Position numbers and translations under genes: made by a program
NCBI RefSeq assembly: GCF_049532985.1
Contig: NZ_CP186693.1
Coordinates: forward strand, 62,001-126,000
From: Promicromonospora sp049532985
Lineage (GTDB): Bacteria; Actinomycetota; Actinomycetes; Actinomycetales; Cellulomonadaceae
DNA: 64,000 bases
Direction of reading: 5' to 3'
The notes under the pieces: generated by a model
What the model saw: only the letters and a program-made list of their open reading frames with translations
What the model was told of the DNA's origin: nothing
The model's database searches: none
Shown here: piece by piece, positions 45,201 through 53,407 of the stretch
Numbering within the stretch: position 1 is the stretch's first letter
Layout: each line of letters begins with the position of its first letter

Positions 45201-45839
45201 ATGGCGGACACCCAGTTGAACCTGCCGGAACGTTCGGCCCTGCTCGCGCTGATGACGTTGACCCAGGAGGTGTCCAATGCCGGTCTGTCGGACGAGCTGG
45301 GTATCAAGATCGAGCGGGGTACGCGCGAGCGCCTGATCGAGCTGGGGTACATCCGGGCGTGGCAGACGGGTCGGTACCGGGCATGGATGCACGAGCTCAC
45401 CGACGAGGGCTGGCGGCGCGGCGGGGAAGAGCTGGGCAGCCCCGCACCGCAGGGTGCGCCGAAAGCCACGCGGCTGCAGTACGGGCTCACGCGCCGGTTC
45501 GCGGCGTTCATGGCGCGATCCGATCTACGGGTCGCAGACATCTTCGCCCTGGAGGGCGAGCCGGCGGTGTCCTCCGCCGGCGTCGATGATCAGCTCCGTG
45601 CCGCGTACGCGGCACTCGCCCCCGAGCGTGGGGCCTGGGTAGGCCTGGCGCGGTTGCGGCACGCAGTCGGCGACCTGCCGCGGGCCGACGTCGACGCCGC
45701 GCTGCTGCGTCTGGTCCTGGAACCGGACGTGCGGCTCAACCCTGAGTTCAACCAGAAGATCCTGACTCCGCAGGACAGAGCGGCCGCGTTGCGCACGGGC
45801 GGCGAGGACGTGCACCTGATGTCCATCGGGCGCCGATGA
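45201..45839 (+). CDS. Winged-helix-like first gene of HerA/AIPR operon
   Basis: 212 residues. The N-terminal 90 residues look like a winged-helix reader (NLPERSALLALMTLTQEVSNAGLSDELGI...LIELGYIRAWQTGRYRAWMHELTDEGWRRG), the rest is a helical domain with FAAFMARSDLRVADIFALEG. No catalytic motif. TACATT (45189-45194) lies six bases before the ATG, the promoter of the operon and probably leaderless. The stop overlaps the HerA-like gene (ATGA, 45836-45839). A sensor or substrate-adaptor role is inferred. Confidence 0.7.
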   Translation: MADTQLNLPERSALLALMTLTQEVSNAGLSDELGIKIERGTRERLIELGYIRAWQTGRYRAWMHELTDEGWRRGGEELGSPAPQGAPKATRLQYGLTRRFAAFMARSDLRVADIFALEGEPAVSSAGVDDQLRAAYAALAPERGAWVGLARLRHAVGDLPRADVDAALLRLVLEPDVRLNPEFNQKILTPQDRAAALRTGGEDVHLMSIGRR

Positions 45840-48800
45840 AGGAGATCGAGCGCGATGCGCTGGCGGAACTGACGGCGATCAGCTGGGCGCTCAGCAGGGA
45901 CGGTGTGTGGGAGGAACCGAAGCCGCACATCGCGGGCCTCAACGGCGAGGCGCTCCGTACGGTCATGTCGGGCTTCGACAGCGCCAAGGCCAGCGCTGCG
46001 GAGAGCCCGATCGGCGTGGTCGTCACCGGGCGGGCGGGCTCGGGCAAGACCCATCTCGTCGCGACGGTGCGGTCCCGGGTCGTCGCGGCGGGCGGCTACT
46101 TCTTCGCCCTCGACCTGCGCCACGAGCGGGCCTTCTGGCAGCGGGTGGTGCACGACGTGCTCAGCGGCCTGCTCCGGCCCGGCACCGACGGGGTTCCCCA
46201 GGGGGAGATCCTGCGGAGAGGGCTCTCCCGGCGGCTTGACCTGCCCGAACCTCTGCACCGGCAGCTCATGGGACAGGACAGACCGACCAGGTCGGGGCTC
46301 GATGCCGTCGTCGAGGCGCTGGACCGCGTCGACCCGCAGCTCGCGTTCGAGTGCGGGCACACCTTGCGCGCTGTGGTGCTGCTGGCGAGCAGGTCGGTGA
46401 CCACCCGGGAGGTCGCCACCGCGTACCTGTCGGCGGAGGACGAGGCGGTGGCCGGGGAACGCGCCGAGTGGGGCATCCGTGCGGCCTCCAGGAAGCCGCA
46501 CGAGACGGTCGGTGAGCTCTTCCGGCTGATCGCGCTCACCGGGCCGAGCGTGATCGCCCTGGACCAGCTCGACACGCTGATCAGGCAGTCGGACCAGGCG
46601 ACGGACAACACCGTGCCTGTGGGGCCCGACGCCGCGGTCGGCACCGCGTCCGATCCCGTGACCAGCGCAGCGACCAGCCCCGCTGCGGCCAACCCAGCGA
46701 CCAGCTCGATCGGACTGCCCAGGAGGGAGGCGTTCGAGGACGTCGGCAGCGGGCTCATGGAGCTGCGCGAGGTCACCCGGCGGGCACTGGTGCTGGTCGC
46801 CTGCATGGACCCGATCTGGCAGGGGATCACGGAGTACGCGCCGGGTTCCGTCGCGCAACGGTTCCGCCGCGCCGAGCAGCTCGACACCATTCCGACGGCG
46901 GCGGTCGGAAAGACGCTCATCGAGCGCCGGTTCGCGCTCAAGTTTCGCAAGGTCGGGTTCACTCCGCCGTACCCGACCTGGCCGGTGCGGCCGGAGGCGT
47001 TCGCCGAGGCGGTCCGGTTCACTGCTCGCGGCCTCATCCGCCGGATCGACACGCACCTCCAGGCGTGCCTGGCTGCAGACGAGCTCGTCGAGCTGACACG
47101 TCTCACCGAGCCGGACGGTGCCGGGCTGGATGCTGCTCGGTCGGATACTGCACGGCCGGATGGTCCGGGGCTGGGCGGCGCAGGGCCGGACGGTGTGGCG
47201 CTGCCCGGTGCAGAACTGCCCGGCGCGGAGACCCCGGCGCCGCGGCCCTCGCCCGCGCCGCCGTCGGCCGACGAGGATGAGCTTGCCGAGTTGGACCGGC
47301 AGCTGAACGCTCTGGTGAGCGACGCCGACGTCGTCGGCGAGATCGCCAGGGCGCTGGACCCGCGCCAGGAGGACCGGCGCATGCCGGACCTGATGCGGTC
47401 CGCGCTGACGTGGTGGACCACCGAGCAGGGCACTGAGCGCTTCCGGTACGAGCTGCCTCCTGCGACGTTGGCCGCGGGCAACCCGACCATGCACGCCGAG
47501 TTGCACCGGACCCTGGACGAGACCACGGAGGACAAGATCTTCTGGTCGTTCCGGTCGATCGCCTGGCGGGACGGGCGGGCTGTCATCAACCGTATCGACC
47601 GGTTCGTGCGCGCTACGGGGCTGGACCCCCTGGTGCCCAAGCGCAAGGCCTACCTGCTGCGCACCGGTGAATGGTCGACCGGACACAAGACCCGGCAGAA
47701 GGTCCAGGAGTTCGAGGCGGCGGGCGGGGTGGTGATCGGCCTGTCGCGGGAGACGCTGGAGAGCGGACTGCGTACGTTCGCGGCCTTGGAGCGGCTCGCT
47801 CGTACCCAGCCGTCGGCTCGGTTCCAGACATGGTTGCTCAGCCGCCGGCCGGCCGGCCGCACCGCGCTGCTGCGCACCGTCTTCGGCGACCCGCCCGACA
47901 CCCCGCAACCGGTCGGCCCGGCCGCCGCCCGTCCAGACTCCACTGCGCCGGTCGGCACTGCGCCGGACCGCATCGGCCCGGACGTCGTCGGCCCCGGGAG
48001 CGCTGCTCCGGGCCGGCCGGCGACGGACCCGGTGGTGCTGGACCCGATGGCGCTGCACCTGGGCATCCGGATGGACACCGGCGCGCCGGTGTCGGTCACC
48101 CTGGAGTCGTTGCGGAAGCACACGGCGATCTTCGCCGGGTCCGGATCGGGCAAGACGGTGCTGATCCGCCGGCTTGTCGAGGAGTGCGCGCTGCGGGGCG
48201 TGTCTGCGATAGTGCTCGACCCGAACAATGACCTGGCCCGGCTCGGCGACCCGTGGCCGCGGCCGCCCCAGGCCTGGGGGCCGGACGACGCGGCTCGCGC
48301 CGACGACTACCTGCGCAACACCGATGTGGTGGTCTGGACTCCCCGCCGGGAGACCGGTCGGCCGCTGGCCTTCCGACCGCTGCCCGACTTCGCGGCGGTC
48401 GCGGACGACCCAGACGAGTTTCGCCAGGCCATCGACACGGCGGTCGCCGCCATCGCGCCCCGGGTACGTGCCGACGGCGGCACCGTGAAGGCCGAGCGGT
48501 CGCGCGCTGTGCTCAACGAGGCGCTGCAGTACTTCGCACGTGCGGGCGGCGGCGGGCTCAGCCACTTCCTGGACCTGCTCGGGGACCTGCCCGACGGCGT
48601 GGCGCAGCTGGCGCAGTCGCAGGAGATGGCCGCGGACATGGCACAGACCCTGTGCGCCGCCATGATCAACGACCCGTTGTTCGGCGGGGTCGGTGAGCCG
48701 GTGGACCCTGGTGTGCTGCTCACCCCCGCGGCCGGAAAACGTGCCAGGATCTCGGTGATCAGCCTCGTCGGCCTGCCGACGGAGGAGCAGCGGCAGAGCT

Positions 48801-49273
48801 TCGTCAACCAGCTCCAGATGGCCCTGTTCGCCTGGATCAAACGGCATCCGGCCGGCGACCGGCCGCTCGGTGGCCTCCTGGTCGTGGACGAGGCGCAGAC
48901 GATAGCCCCGTCCGGTGCGCTGACCGCGAGCACGCACAGCACCCTGGCGCTCGCCTCGCAGGCTCGCAAGTACGGGCTCGGCCTGGTGTTCGCCACGCAG
49001 GCGCCGCGTGGTATCCACAACCGGATCTCGGGCAATGCCGCCACGCAGCTGTTCGGGTTCCTCAACAGTCCGCCGCAGATCGCCGCGGCCAAGGAGATGG
49101 CGGCCGCGAAGTCCAGCGCGGTACCGGACATCTCCCGGCTCGGCAGCGGCCAGTTCTACGCCGTCGCCGAAGGGCTGGCGTTCCAGAAGATCCGCACCCC
49201 CATCTGCCTGAGCCATCACCCGTCGAGCCCGTTGACCGTCGAAGAGGTCATCGATCGCGCTCGACGGGACTGA
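45836..49273 (+). CDS. Double-ATPase protein: AAA module plus HerA/FtsK-like ATPase
   Basis: 1145 residues. The N-terminal AAA module has Walker A GRAGSGKT (65-72) and Walker B SVIALDQLDTLI (about 240). The C-terminal HerA/DUF87-like motor has Walker A GSGSGKT (768-774), IVLDPNNDLARLG, Walker B LLVVDEAQTIAP (about 1015-1026) and FATQAPRGIHNRISGNAATQ. HerA motors pump DNA for a partner nuclease, and here the downstream AIPR protein carries one. Three Ala/Pro/Asp-rich linkers (about 262-300, 427-480 and 683-735) separate the domains. Unknown system, defence role inferred. Confidence 0.8.
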   Translation: MKEIERDALAELTAISWALSRDGVWEEPKPHIAGLNGEALRTVMSGFDSAKASAAESPIGVVVTGRAGSGKTHLVATVRSRVVAAGGYFFALDLRHERAFWQRVVHDVLSGLLRPGTDGVPQGEILRRGLSRRLDLPEPLHRQLMGQDRPTRSGLDAVVEALDRVDPQLAFECGHTLRAVVLLASRSVTTREVATAYLSAEDEAVAGERAEWGIRAASRKPHETVGELFRLIALTGPSVIALDQLDTLIRQSDQATDNTVPVGPDAAVGTASDPVTSAATSPAAANPATSSIGLPRREAFEDVGSGLMELREVTRRALVLVACMDPIWQGITEYAPGSVAQRFRRAEQLDTIPTAAVGKTLIERRFALKFRKVGFTPPYPTWPVRPEAFAEAVRFTARGLIRRIDTHLQACLAADELVELTRLTEPDGAGLDAARSDTARPDGPGLGGAGPDGVALPGAELPGAETPAPRPSPAPPSADEDELAELDRQLNALVSDADVVGEIARALDPRQEDRRMPDLMRSALTWWTTEQGTERFRYELPPATLAAGNPTMHAELHRTLDETTEDKIFWSFRSIAWRDGRAVINRIDRFVRATGLDPLVPKRKAYLLRTGEWSTGHKTRQKVQEFEAAGGVVIGLSRETLESGLRTFAALERLARTQPSARFQTWLLSRRPAGRTALLRTVFGDPPDTPQPVGPAAARPDSTAPVGTAPDRIGPDVVGPGSAAPGRPATDPVVLDPMALHLGIRMDTGAPVSVTLESLRKHTAIFAGSGSGKTVLIRRLVEECALRGVSAIVLDPNNDLARLGDPWPRPPQAWGPDDAARADDYLRNTDVVVWTPRRETGRPLAFRPLPDFAAVADDPDEFRQAIDTAVAAIAPRVRADGGTVKAERSRAVLNEALQYFARAGGGGLSHFLDLLGDLPDGVAQLAQSQEMAADMAQTLCAAMINDPLFGGVGEPVDPGVLLTPAAGKRARISVISLVGLPTEEQRQSFVNQLQMALFAWIKRHPAGDRPLGGLLVVDEAQTIAPSGALTASTHSTLALASQARKYGLGLVFATQAPRGIHNRISGNAATQLFGFLNSPPQIAAAKEMAAAKSSAVPDISRLGSGQFYAVAEGLAFQKIRTPICLSHHPSSPLTVEEVIDRARRD

Positions 49274-49326
49274 CGTCGGCGCACGGAGCTCACGCACTGA
49301 GCAACGAGTGGAGAGGTGGACCTGTC

Positions 49327-51063
49327 GTGGACAGAATGATCGAGAGCCTGCTTGACGTGTTCCAGAAGGAACACGACCTGACCGACCTGCCGCAGTCCGA
49401 GGCGTTCGAGGCGTTCGCTGCCTTCTGCGTGCTCAACTCGTACTACAACGACCACTTCGACCCGAACGAGTACTGCACGGGCGGGACGAACGACCTCGGT
49501 ATCGACGCCTGCGCGGTGCTGATCGACGGAGAGCTGTACCGGGACCCGACAGATGTGCGCACCGTCATGCAGCAACGCAGACGGCCACAGGTGCAGGTGG
49601 TGATCATCCAGGCCAAGACCAGCAGCAGGTTCGAGACGAGAGTGATCTCGGACCTTGCCGAGAACCTTGGTCACGTGTGCGGGCAGGGACCCATTCCCTA
49701 CGACGTGTCGGACGACGTTCGGGGCCTGCGCGAGTGCCTCGACGCGGTCTTCGAGGATCCGTCCCGGCTGGCCGGCCAGCTTCCGCAGCTGCACGTCCGC
49801 TACGTGACCACCGGTGACCAGGTCGCGGACATGGTCACGCGCAAGGCGCGTTCGGCGGAGAAGCACCTGGCCGGGTTGAACCGGTTCGAGTCCGTCGACG
49901 TCGAGTGCGTGAACAGGCGGGACCTGCTGGCCCTGTACCGACAGGCGATCAGCACCGTCAAGGTCACCGTCCCGGTGCCGAAACAGTTCGCGATGCCGAC
50001 GGCCCCGGGCGTCGAGCAGTCGTTCGTGGGGCTGGTGGCCGCCTCGAAGCTGGTCGGCTCCATGCTGTTGGACGAGGGCTCGGGCAAGCTCCGGGAGAGC
50101 CTGTTCGAGAGCAACGTGCGAGCCTTCCAGGGGTACAACAAGGTCAACAGCGGTATCCGCGACACCCTTCGGGACCCGGTCAAGCGGCAGCGGTTCGCCG
50201 TGATGAACAACGGCATCACGATAGTGACCCGCAAGATGGACCGGGTCGGCGACGACTTCGTGCTGGACGACTTCCAGATCGTCAACGGGTGCCAGACCTG
50301 TCACGTGCTGTTCCACGAGCGCGAGCAGCTCACCGACGAGGTCTTCGTCAGCGTCCACATCGTCCACTCGACGGACGAGGACGTGATCCAGGGGATCGTG
50401 GCCGCGACCAACCAGCAGACCCCGGTCAGCGACGAGGACCTGGCCGCCCGGGAGGACTTCCACAAGGAGCTGGAGGACTTCTTCAGCCTCGGCCGGGAGG
50501 CGCCGCACCAGCTGTTCTACGAACGTCGTGCCAAGCAGTACAGCGACCACAAGGAGGTAGAGAAGACCCGGGTGATCAGTCGCGCGCAGCTCAGCCGCGC
50601 GTACCTGGCGATGTTCCTGGACGAACCGTCCCGGGTGGGCCGCTACCAGGAGCTGATCAAGGCGCGCGGCAAGGAGCTGTTCGTCTCCGGTCAGCCGCCG
50701 CTGCTCTACTACACGGCGGCGGCGACCTGGTACCGGCTGGAGTGGCTGGTCCGGAACAAGCGCATCAGTCGTGGCTACCGGCCTGCCCAGTACCACCTGA
50801 TGGCGCTGATCCGGCAGCAGCTGATCGGCTCGGGGGCGATGCCGACGCACGACAAGGCGGTCGCGAAGGAGTGCGAGAAGATCCTCAAGGTGGTCTGGAA
50901 CGCGGAGGCCGCTGAGAATCTGGTGGTCAACAAGCTGCTTCCCGTGATCCAGGTGGCGATCGACGCCGAACGGGAGGAAGGGGTTCCGTTGGGCGAGGCG
51001 GTACGCAACGAGAGGTTCGCCCAACGGGTCCGCCAGGAGCTGGCCGGCGGCACCGGTCGCTGA
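49327..51063 (+). CDS. AIPR-family protein with PD-(D/E)XK-like nuclease core
   Basis: 578 residues. N-terminal nuclease-like motifs are GGTNDLGIDACAV (Asp60) and VVIIQAKTSS (Gln95-x-Lys97), the D...(E/Q)xK arrangement of Mrr-type endonucleases. The AIPR (abortive infection phage resistance) signature follows: FAVMNNGITIVTRKM and DDFQIVNGCQTCHVLF (about 297-330), then TNQQTPVSDEDL. GTG start with GAGAGG upstream, 54 bases after the HerA-like gene, same operon. It probably cleaves nucleic acid when triggered; the trigger is unknown. Confidence 0.85.
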   Translation: MDRMIESLLDVFQKEHDLTDLPQSEAFEAFAAFCVLNSYYNDHFDPNEYCTGGTNDLGIDACAVLIDGELYRDPTDVRTVMQQRRRPQVQVVIIQAKTSSRFETRVISDLAENLGHVCGQGPIPYDVSDDVRGLRECLDAVFEDPSRLAGQLPQLHVRYVTTGDQVADMVTRKARSAEKHLAGLNRFESVDVECVNRRDLLALYRQAISTVKVTVPVPKQFAMPTAPGVEQSFVGLVAASKLVGSMLLDEGSGKLRESLFESNVRAFQGYNKVNSGIRDTLRDPVKRQRFAVMNNGITIVTRKMDRVGDDFVLDDFQIVNGCQTCHVLFHEREQLTDEVFVSVHIVHSTDEDVIQGIVAATNQQTPVSDEDLAAREDFHKELEDFFSLGREAPHQLFYERRAKQYSDHKEVEKTRVISRAQLSRAYLAMFLDEPSRVGRYQELIKARGKELFVSGQPPLLYYTAAATWYRLEWLVRNKRISRGYRPAQYHLMALIRQQLIGSGAMPTHDKAVAKECEKILKVVWNAEAAENLVVNKLLPVIQVAIDAEREEGVPLGEAVRNERFAQRVRQELAGGTGR

Positions 51064-51067
51064 CGGG

Positions 51068-51104
51068 TCAAGGCCGCTGCCGCAGCGCGCTCGGGGAGAC
51101 GCGG
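51068..51104 (-). pseudogene. Remnant of a TIR-gene 3' end
   Basis: The minus strand encodes VSPSALRQRP and a stop. It matches the end of the AAA-TIR gene (ISPSALRLRPGP) and the DNA is identical at 26 of 28 aligned bases to about 42132-42160. Only this tail remains, five bases after the AIPR stop. Confidence 0.55.
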
Positions 51105-51254
51105 TTGCTGCCCACGTGCCCCGCCGAGCTCTGGGTGGCCGATGCGAACCCGCGCGCCCGCCGGTTCTACGAGAAGCACGGGTTCGGGCTGGACGGTGCT
51201 GGGTTCACCGGCGGGCTCGGCTTCGACCTGGTGAGTATGGTGCGCCGAACCGGG
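51105..51254 (+). pseudogene. GNAT acetyltransferase C-terminal remnant (copy 2)
   Basis: Reads LPTCPAELWVADANPRARRF then YEKHGFGLDGAGFTGGLGFD and LVSMVRR, a clean GNAT C-terminal segment with the F-Y-E-K-H-G-F motif. The stop codon has been lost and the start and acetyl-CoA loop are missing. The first 50 bases are about 85% identical to the remnant at 34600. Confidence 0.75.
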
Positions 51255-51279
51255 TGGGCGCCTGGCTTGTGGTCGGGCC

Positions 51280-52131
51280 CTACATTCTCATGGCGTAGTA
51301 GGCGTTCAGCGCCGCTTCAGCGCCGGAGCCCATCGCGGTCTGGATGCGTTGTCCGCGTGGTGAGCGCAGGTCGCCGGCGATGTGGACGCGGGAGTGCTGG
51401 CGTTCTGCGGGGCAGTAGCCGTCCTGGTCGTGAACCAGGCCGTCGACGGCTGTCGGCGCAACGCCGATGTTGGTAAACGTCTTGTCGCCGCGCAGGCCGC
51501 CGGGCCATGCGGTCCCGTCCTGGTCGATGGTGAGGGCGTCCATGGCGATCAGCGTGACCCTGGCGTCGCTGGCGATCTCGTCGGTCTTGTACGCGTCCGA
51601 CGGCGGATGGGGGACCAGCAGGGCGATGGGCAGGTCCGGGTTGGCGCGCAGGAAGGTTCCGAGCGGCCGGTCGGCGCCGAGGACGAGCCAGGTCTGTCCG
51701 GCGGCATCGCCGGGATCGGCGTCCCGCAGCGACGGCAGGACCAGGCCGGCAGGCGCGGTGATCCAGGGGGAGTTCTCGGGCTGGACCGGGCTCACGCCGG
51801 TGGCGACGATGACGTGCTTGCCGGTGACCTGGCCACCGCCGGTCAGGGTCACGGTCACGGTGTGGTCCGCTGCCTGGATGCGGGTCGCCCCGGCGTGCAC
51901 GACGGCAGGCGCGGCGTGTTCGACGTCGGCCAGGACTGATGCAGCAAGGTCGGGCCCGCTTCGGTGGCCGCCGAGGACGTTGTCGATCGCGGCGATGTGC
52001 CAGAGGGCGCCGCCCAGGCGTGGTTCGGGTTCGATGATGATGCTGGTGAGGCCGACGCTGGCGGCCATGACGGCTGCGGCGCACCCGGCAGGCCCGCCGC
52101 CCACGATGACCAGGTCGCTGTCCGGCGTCAT
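51280..52131 (-). CDS. FAD/NAD(P)-dependent oxidoreductase lacking redox Cys pair
   Basis: 283 residues resembling low-molecular-weight thioredoxin reductases. FAD-binding DLVIVGGGPAGCAAAVMAAS, VIVATGVSP and the C-terminal RVHIAGDLRSPRGQRIQTAMG are present. The CxxC disulfide expected between the halves is absent, and the NAD-binding GxGxxG is degenerate (LVLGADRPLG), so it is probably not a disulfide reductase. It overlaps the isochorismatase gene by ATGA (52128-52131), so the pair likely acts together. Confidence 0.82.
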   Translation of the reverse strand: MTPDSDLVIVGGGPAGCAAAVMAASVGLTSIIIEPEPRLGGALWHIAAIDNVLGGHRSGPDLAASVLADVEHAAPAVVHAGATRIQAADHTVTVTLTGGGQVTGKHVIVATGVSPVQPENSPWITAPAGLVLPSLRDADPGDAAGQTWLVLGADRPLGTFLRANPDLPIALLVPHPPSDAYKTDEIASDARVTLIAMDALTIDQDGTAWPGGLRGDKTFTNIGVAPTAVDGLVHDQDGYCPAERQHSRVHIAGDLRSPRGQRIQTAMGSGAEAALNAYYAMRM

Positions 52132-52694
52132 CGGTTGGTCCCGGCCGGGGAGAGCGATCCGAGCAGGGTGGTCGTGGTGATGAGCTGGTTGCGGCCGATG
52201 AGCCGGCGCGCGACGGTGAGCCCGGCCTCGTGTGTCTCGGGGCCGGCATCGCTGGCGCAGGCGTCTGTCACGATCCACGGACCGTAGCCGTGCTCGAACG
52301 CGTCGGCGGCCGACTTCAGGACGCAGCTCTCGGTCGCGATTCCGCAGAACACCAGGTCGCTCCAGCCGTGCCGGCCCACCAGCGAGTTTCCTTCGTCGTT
52401 GAAGAGGGTGTAGCCGAGCTTGTCCACGACTGGGTGGCCGGCGGCGAGAGGCTGGATCCCGGGAGCGAGGTCGGTGTCGGGGGAACTCATGAAACGCGTC
52501 CAGGAGAAGTACTTCTCGAACGCGCTGCCGGGCTCGTTGAGGTAGCGGGTGAGCACGACCGGGAGTCTTCGCTCGGCCCACGCCGTGACCAGGTCGGCGA
52601 TGACGGGGACGACGGGCTTGCTGTGGTGGTTGACGAAGCCGTTCTGGACGTCGACCACGACCAGGGCGGGGTTGCGCAGGTGGGTGCTGGTCAT
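52128..52694 (-). CDS. Isochorismatase-family cysteine hydrolase
   Basis: 188 residues. The catalytic triad fits: Asp in LVVVDVQNGF, Lys in PVVDKLGYT and Cys in GIATESCVLKSAADAFEHGY. These enzymes hydrolyse amides such as nicotinamide or N-carbamoyl compounds, or vinyl ethers; the substrate is unknown. ATG 52694 has an in-frame GTG nine bases upstream as an alternative. It is divergent from a NUDIX gene across 205 bases. Confidence 0.88.
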   Translation of the reverse strand: MTSTHLRNPALVVVDVQNGFVNHHSKPVVPVIADLVTAWAERRLPVVLTRYLNEPGSAFEKYFSWTRFMSSPDTDLAPGIQPLAAGHPVVDKLGYTLFNDEGNSLVGRHGWSDLVFCGIATESCVLKSAADAFEHGYGPWIVTDACASDAGPETHEAGLTVARRLIGRNQLITTTTLLGSLSPAGTNR

Positions 52695-52899
52695 GGTGGT
52701 CACCGCCGGTCTTCTCGGAGAGCCATGACCGTACAGCTCGAACTCGCGTCCCGAGGGCTGGCGTGCTGAACGCGCGTCGAACCACCGCCGCACACCACGT
52801 TCAGCGGCGGCTTCGTGGGGCACTGCGCGGATAGCGTTGGTTGCCTGCCAGGTCAGTGGCGGTGCGAGATCCGCCCGCCGATGAAGAAGGAGATCGCAC

Positions 52900-53376
52900 A
52901 TGGGCACCGCAGAGACTGTTGCGGTTGGGCGTCGAGGAGCACGAGGCATCGTCATCGACGACGAGAAGCGGATGGTCCTGATCAAGCGGACCAAGCCCGA
53001 CCAGGACCCGTACTGGACCTCGCCCGGGGGCGGGGTGGAGGAGTCCGACGCTTCTGTCGAGGCCGCGTTGCGTCGTGAGCTGGCCGAGGAGCTCGGCGCG
53101 ACGGCTGAGGGGTACCAGCAGGTGTTCCTCGCATCCGACCCTACCGACGCTGGCGTCGCGATCCAGCACTTCTTCGTCGCACGGCTGACCTCGCTGAACC
53201 TGACCGAGCGGTACGGGTCGGAGTTCACCAAACCCGAGCGCGGCGGATACGACCTGGACTACGTGCCCCTCGGCGACGACTCGCTCGAAGCGATCGACCT
53301 CAAGCCTGTGGTGCTCAAGGAGTTCGTACTCGCGAACCGAGAAGCGCTTCTGGCCGAGGCCGGCTTCGCCGCCTGA
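52900..53376 (+). CDS. NUDIX hydrolase (accessory cluster)
   Basis: 158 residues. The Nudix box GGGVEESDASVEAALRRELA followed by EELGA is complete, and the N-terminal RRGARGIVIDDEKRMVLIKR is typical of 8-oxo-dGTP- or sugar-nucleotide-type members. AAGGAG lies seven bases before the ATG, one of few strong ribosome binding sites in the window. It converges with the TylF-like gene (31-base gap) and may clean up nucleotides made by the neighbouring operon. Confidence 0.88.
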   Translation: MGTAETVAVGRRGARGIVIDDEKRMVLIKRTKPDQDPYWTSPGGGVEESDASVEAALRRELAEELGATAEGYQQVFLASDPTDAGVAIQHFFVARLTSLNLTERYGSEFTKPERGGYDLDYVPLGDDSLEAIDLKPVVLKEFVLANREALLAEAGFAA

Positions 53377-53407
53377 CGCTCCTTGAGGGGTTGCTCGCGA
53401 GCGCGGC

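Noticed and set aside
45590..49297. 1235-residue ORF opposite the HerA-like gene
   Set aside because: Antisense shadow of a high-GC gene; the plus strand has intact Walker motifs.
51280..52131. Thioredoxin reductase (trxB)
   Set aside because: The CxxC redox motif and a normal NADPH glycine motif are missing.
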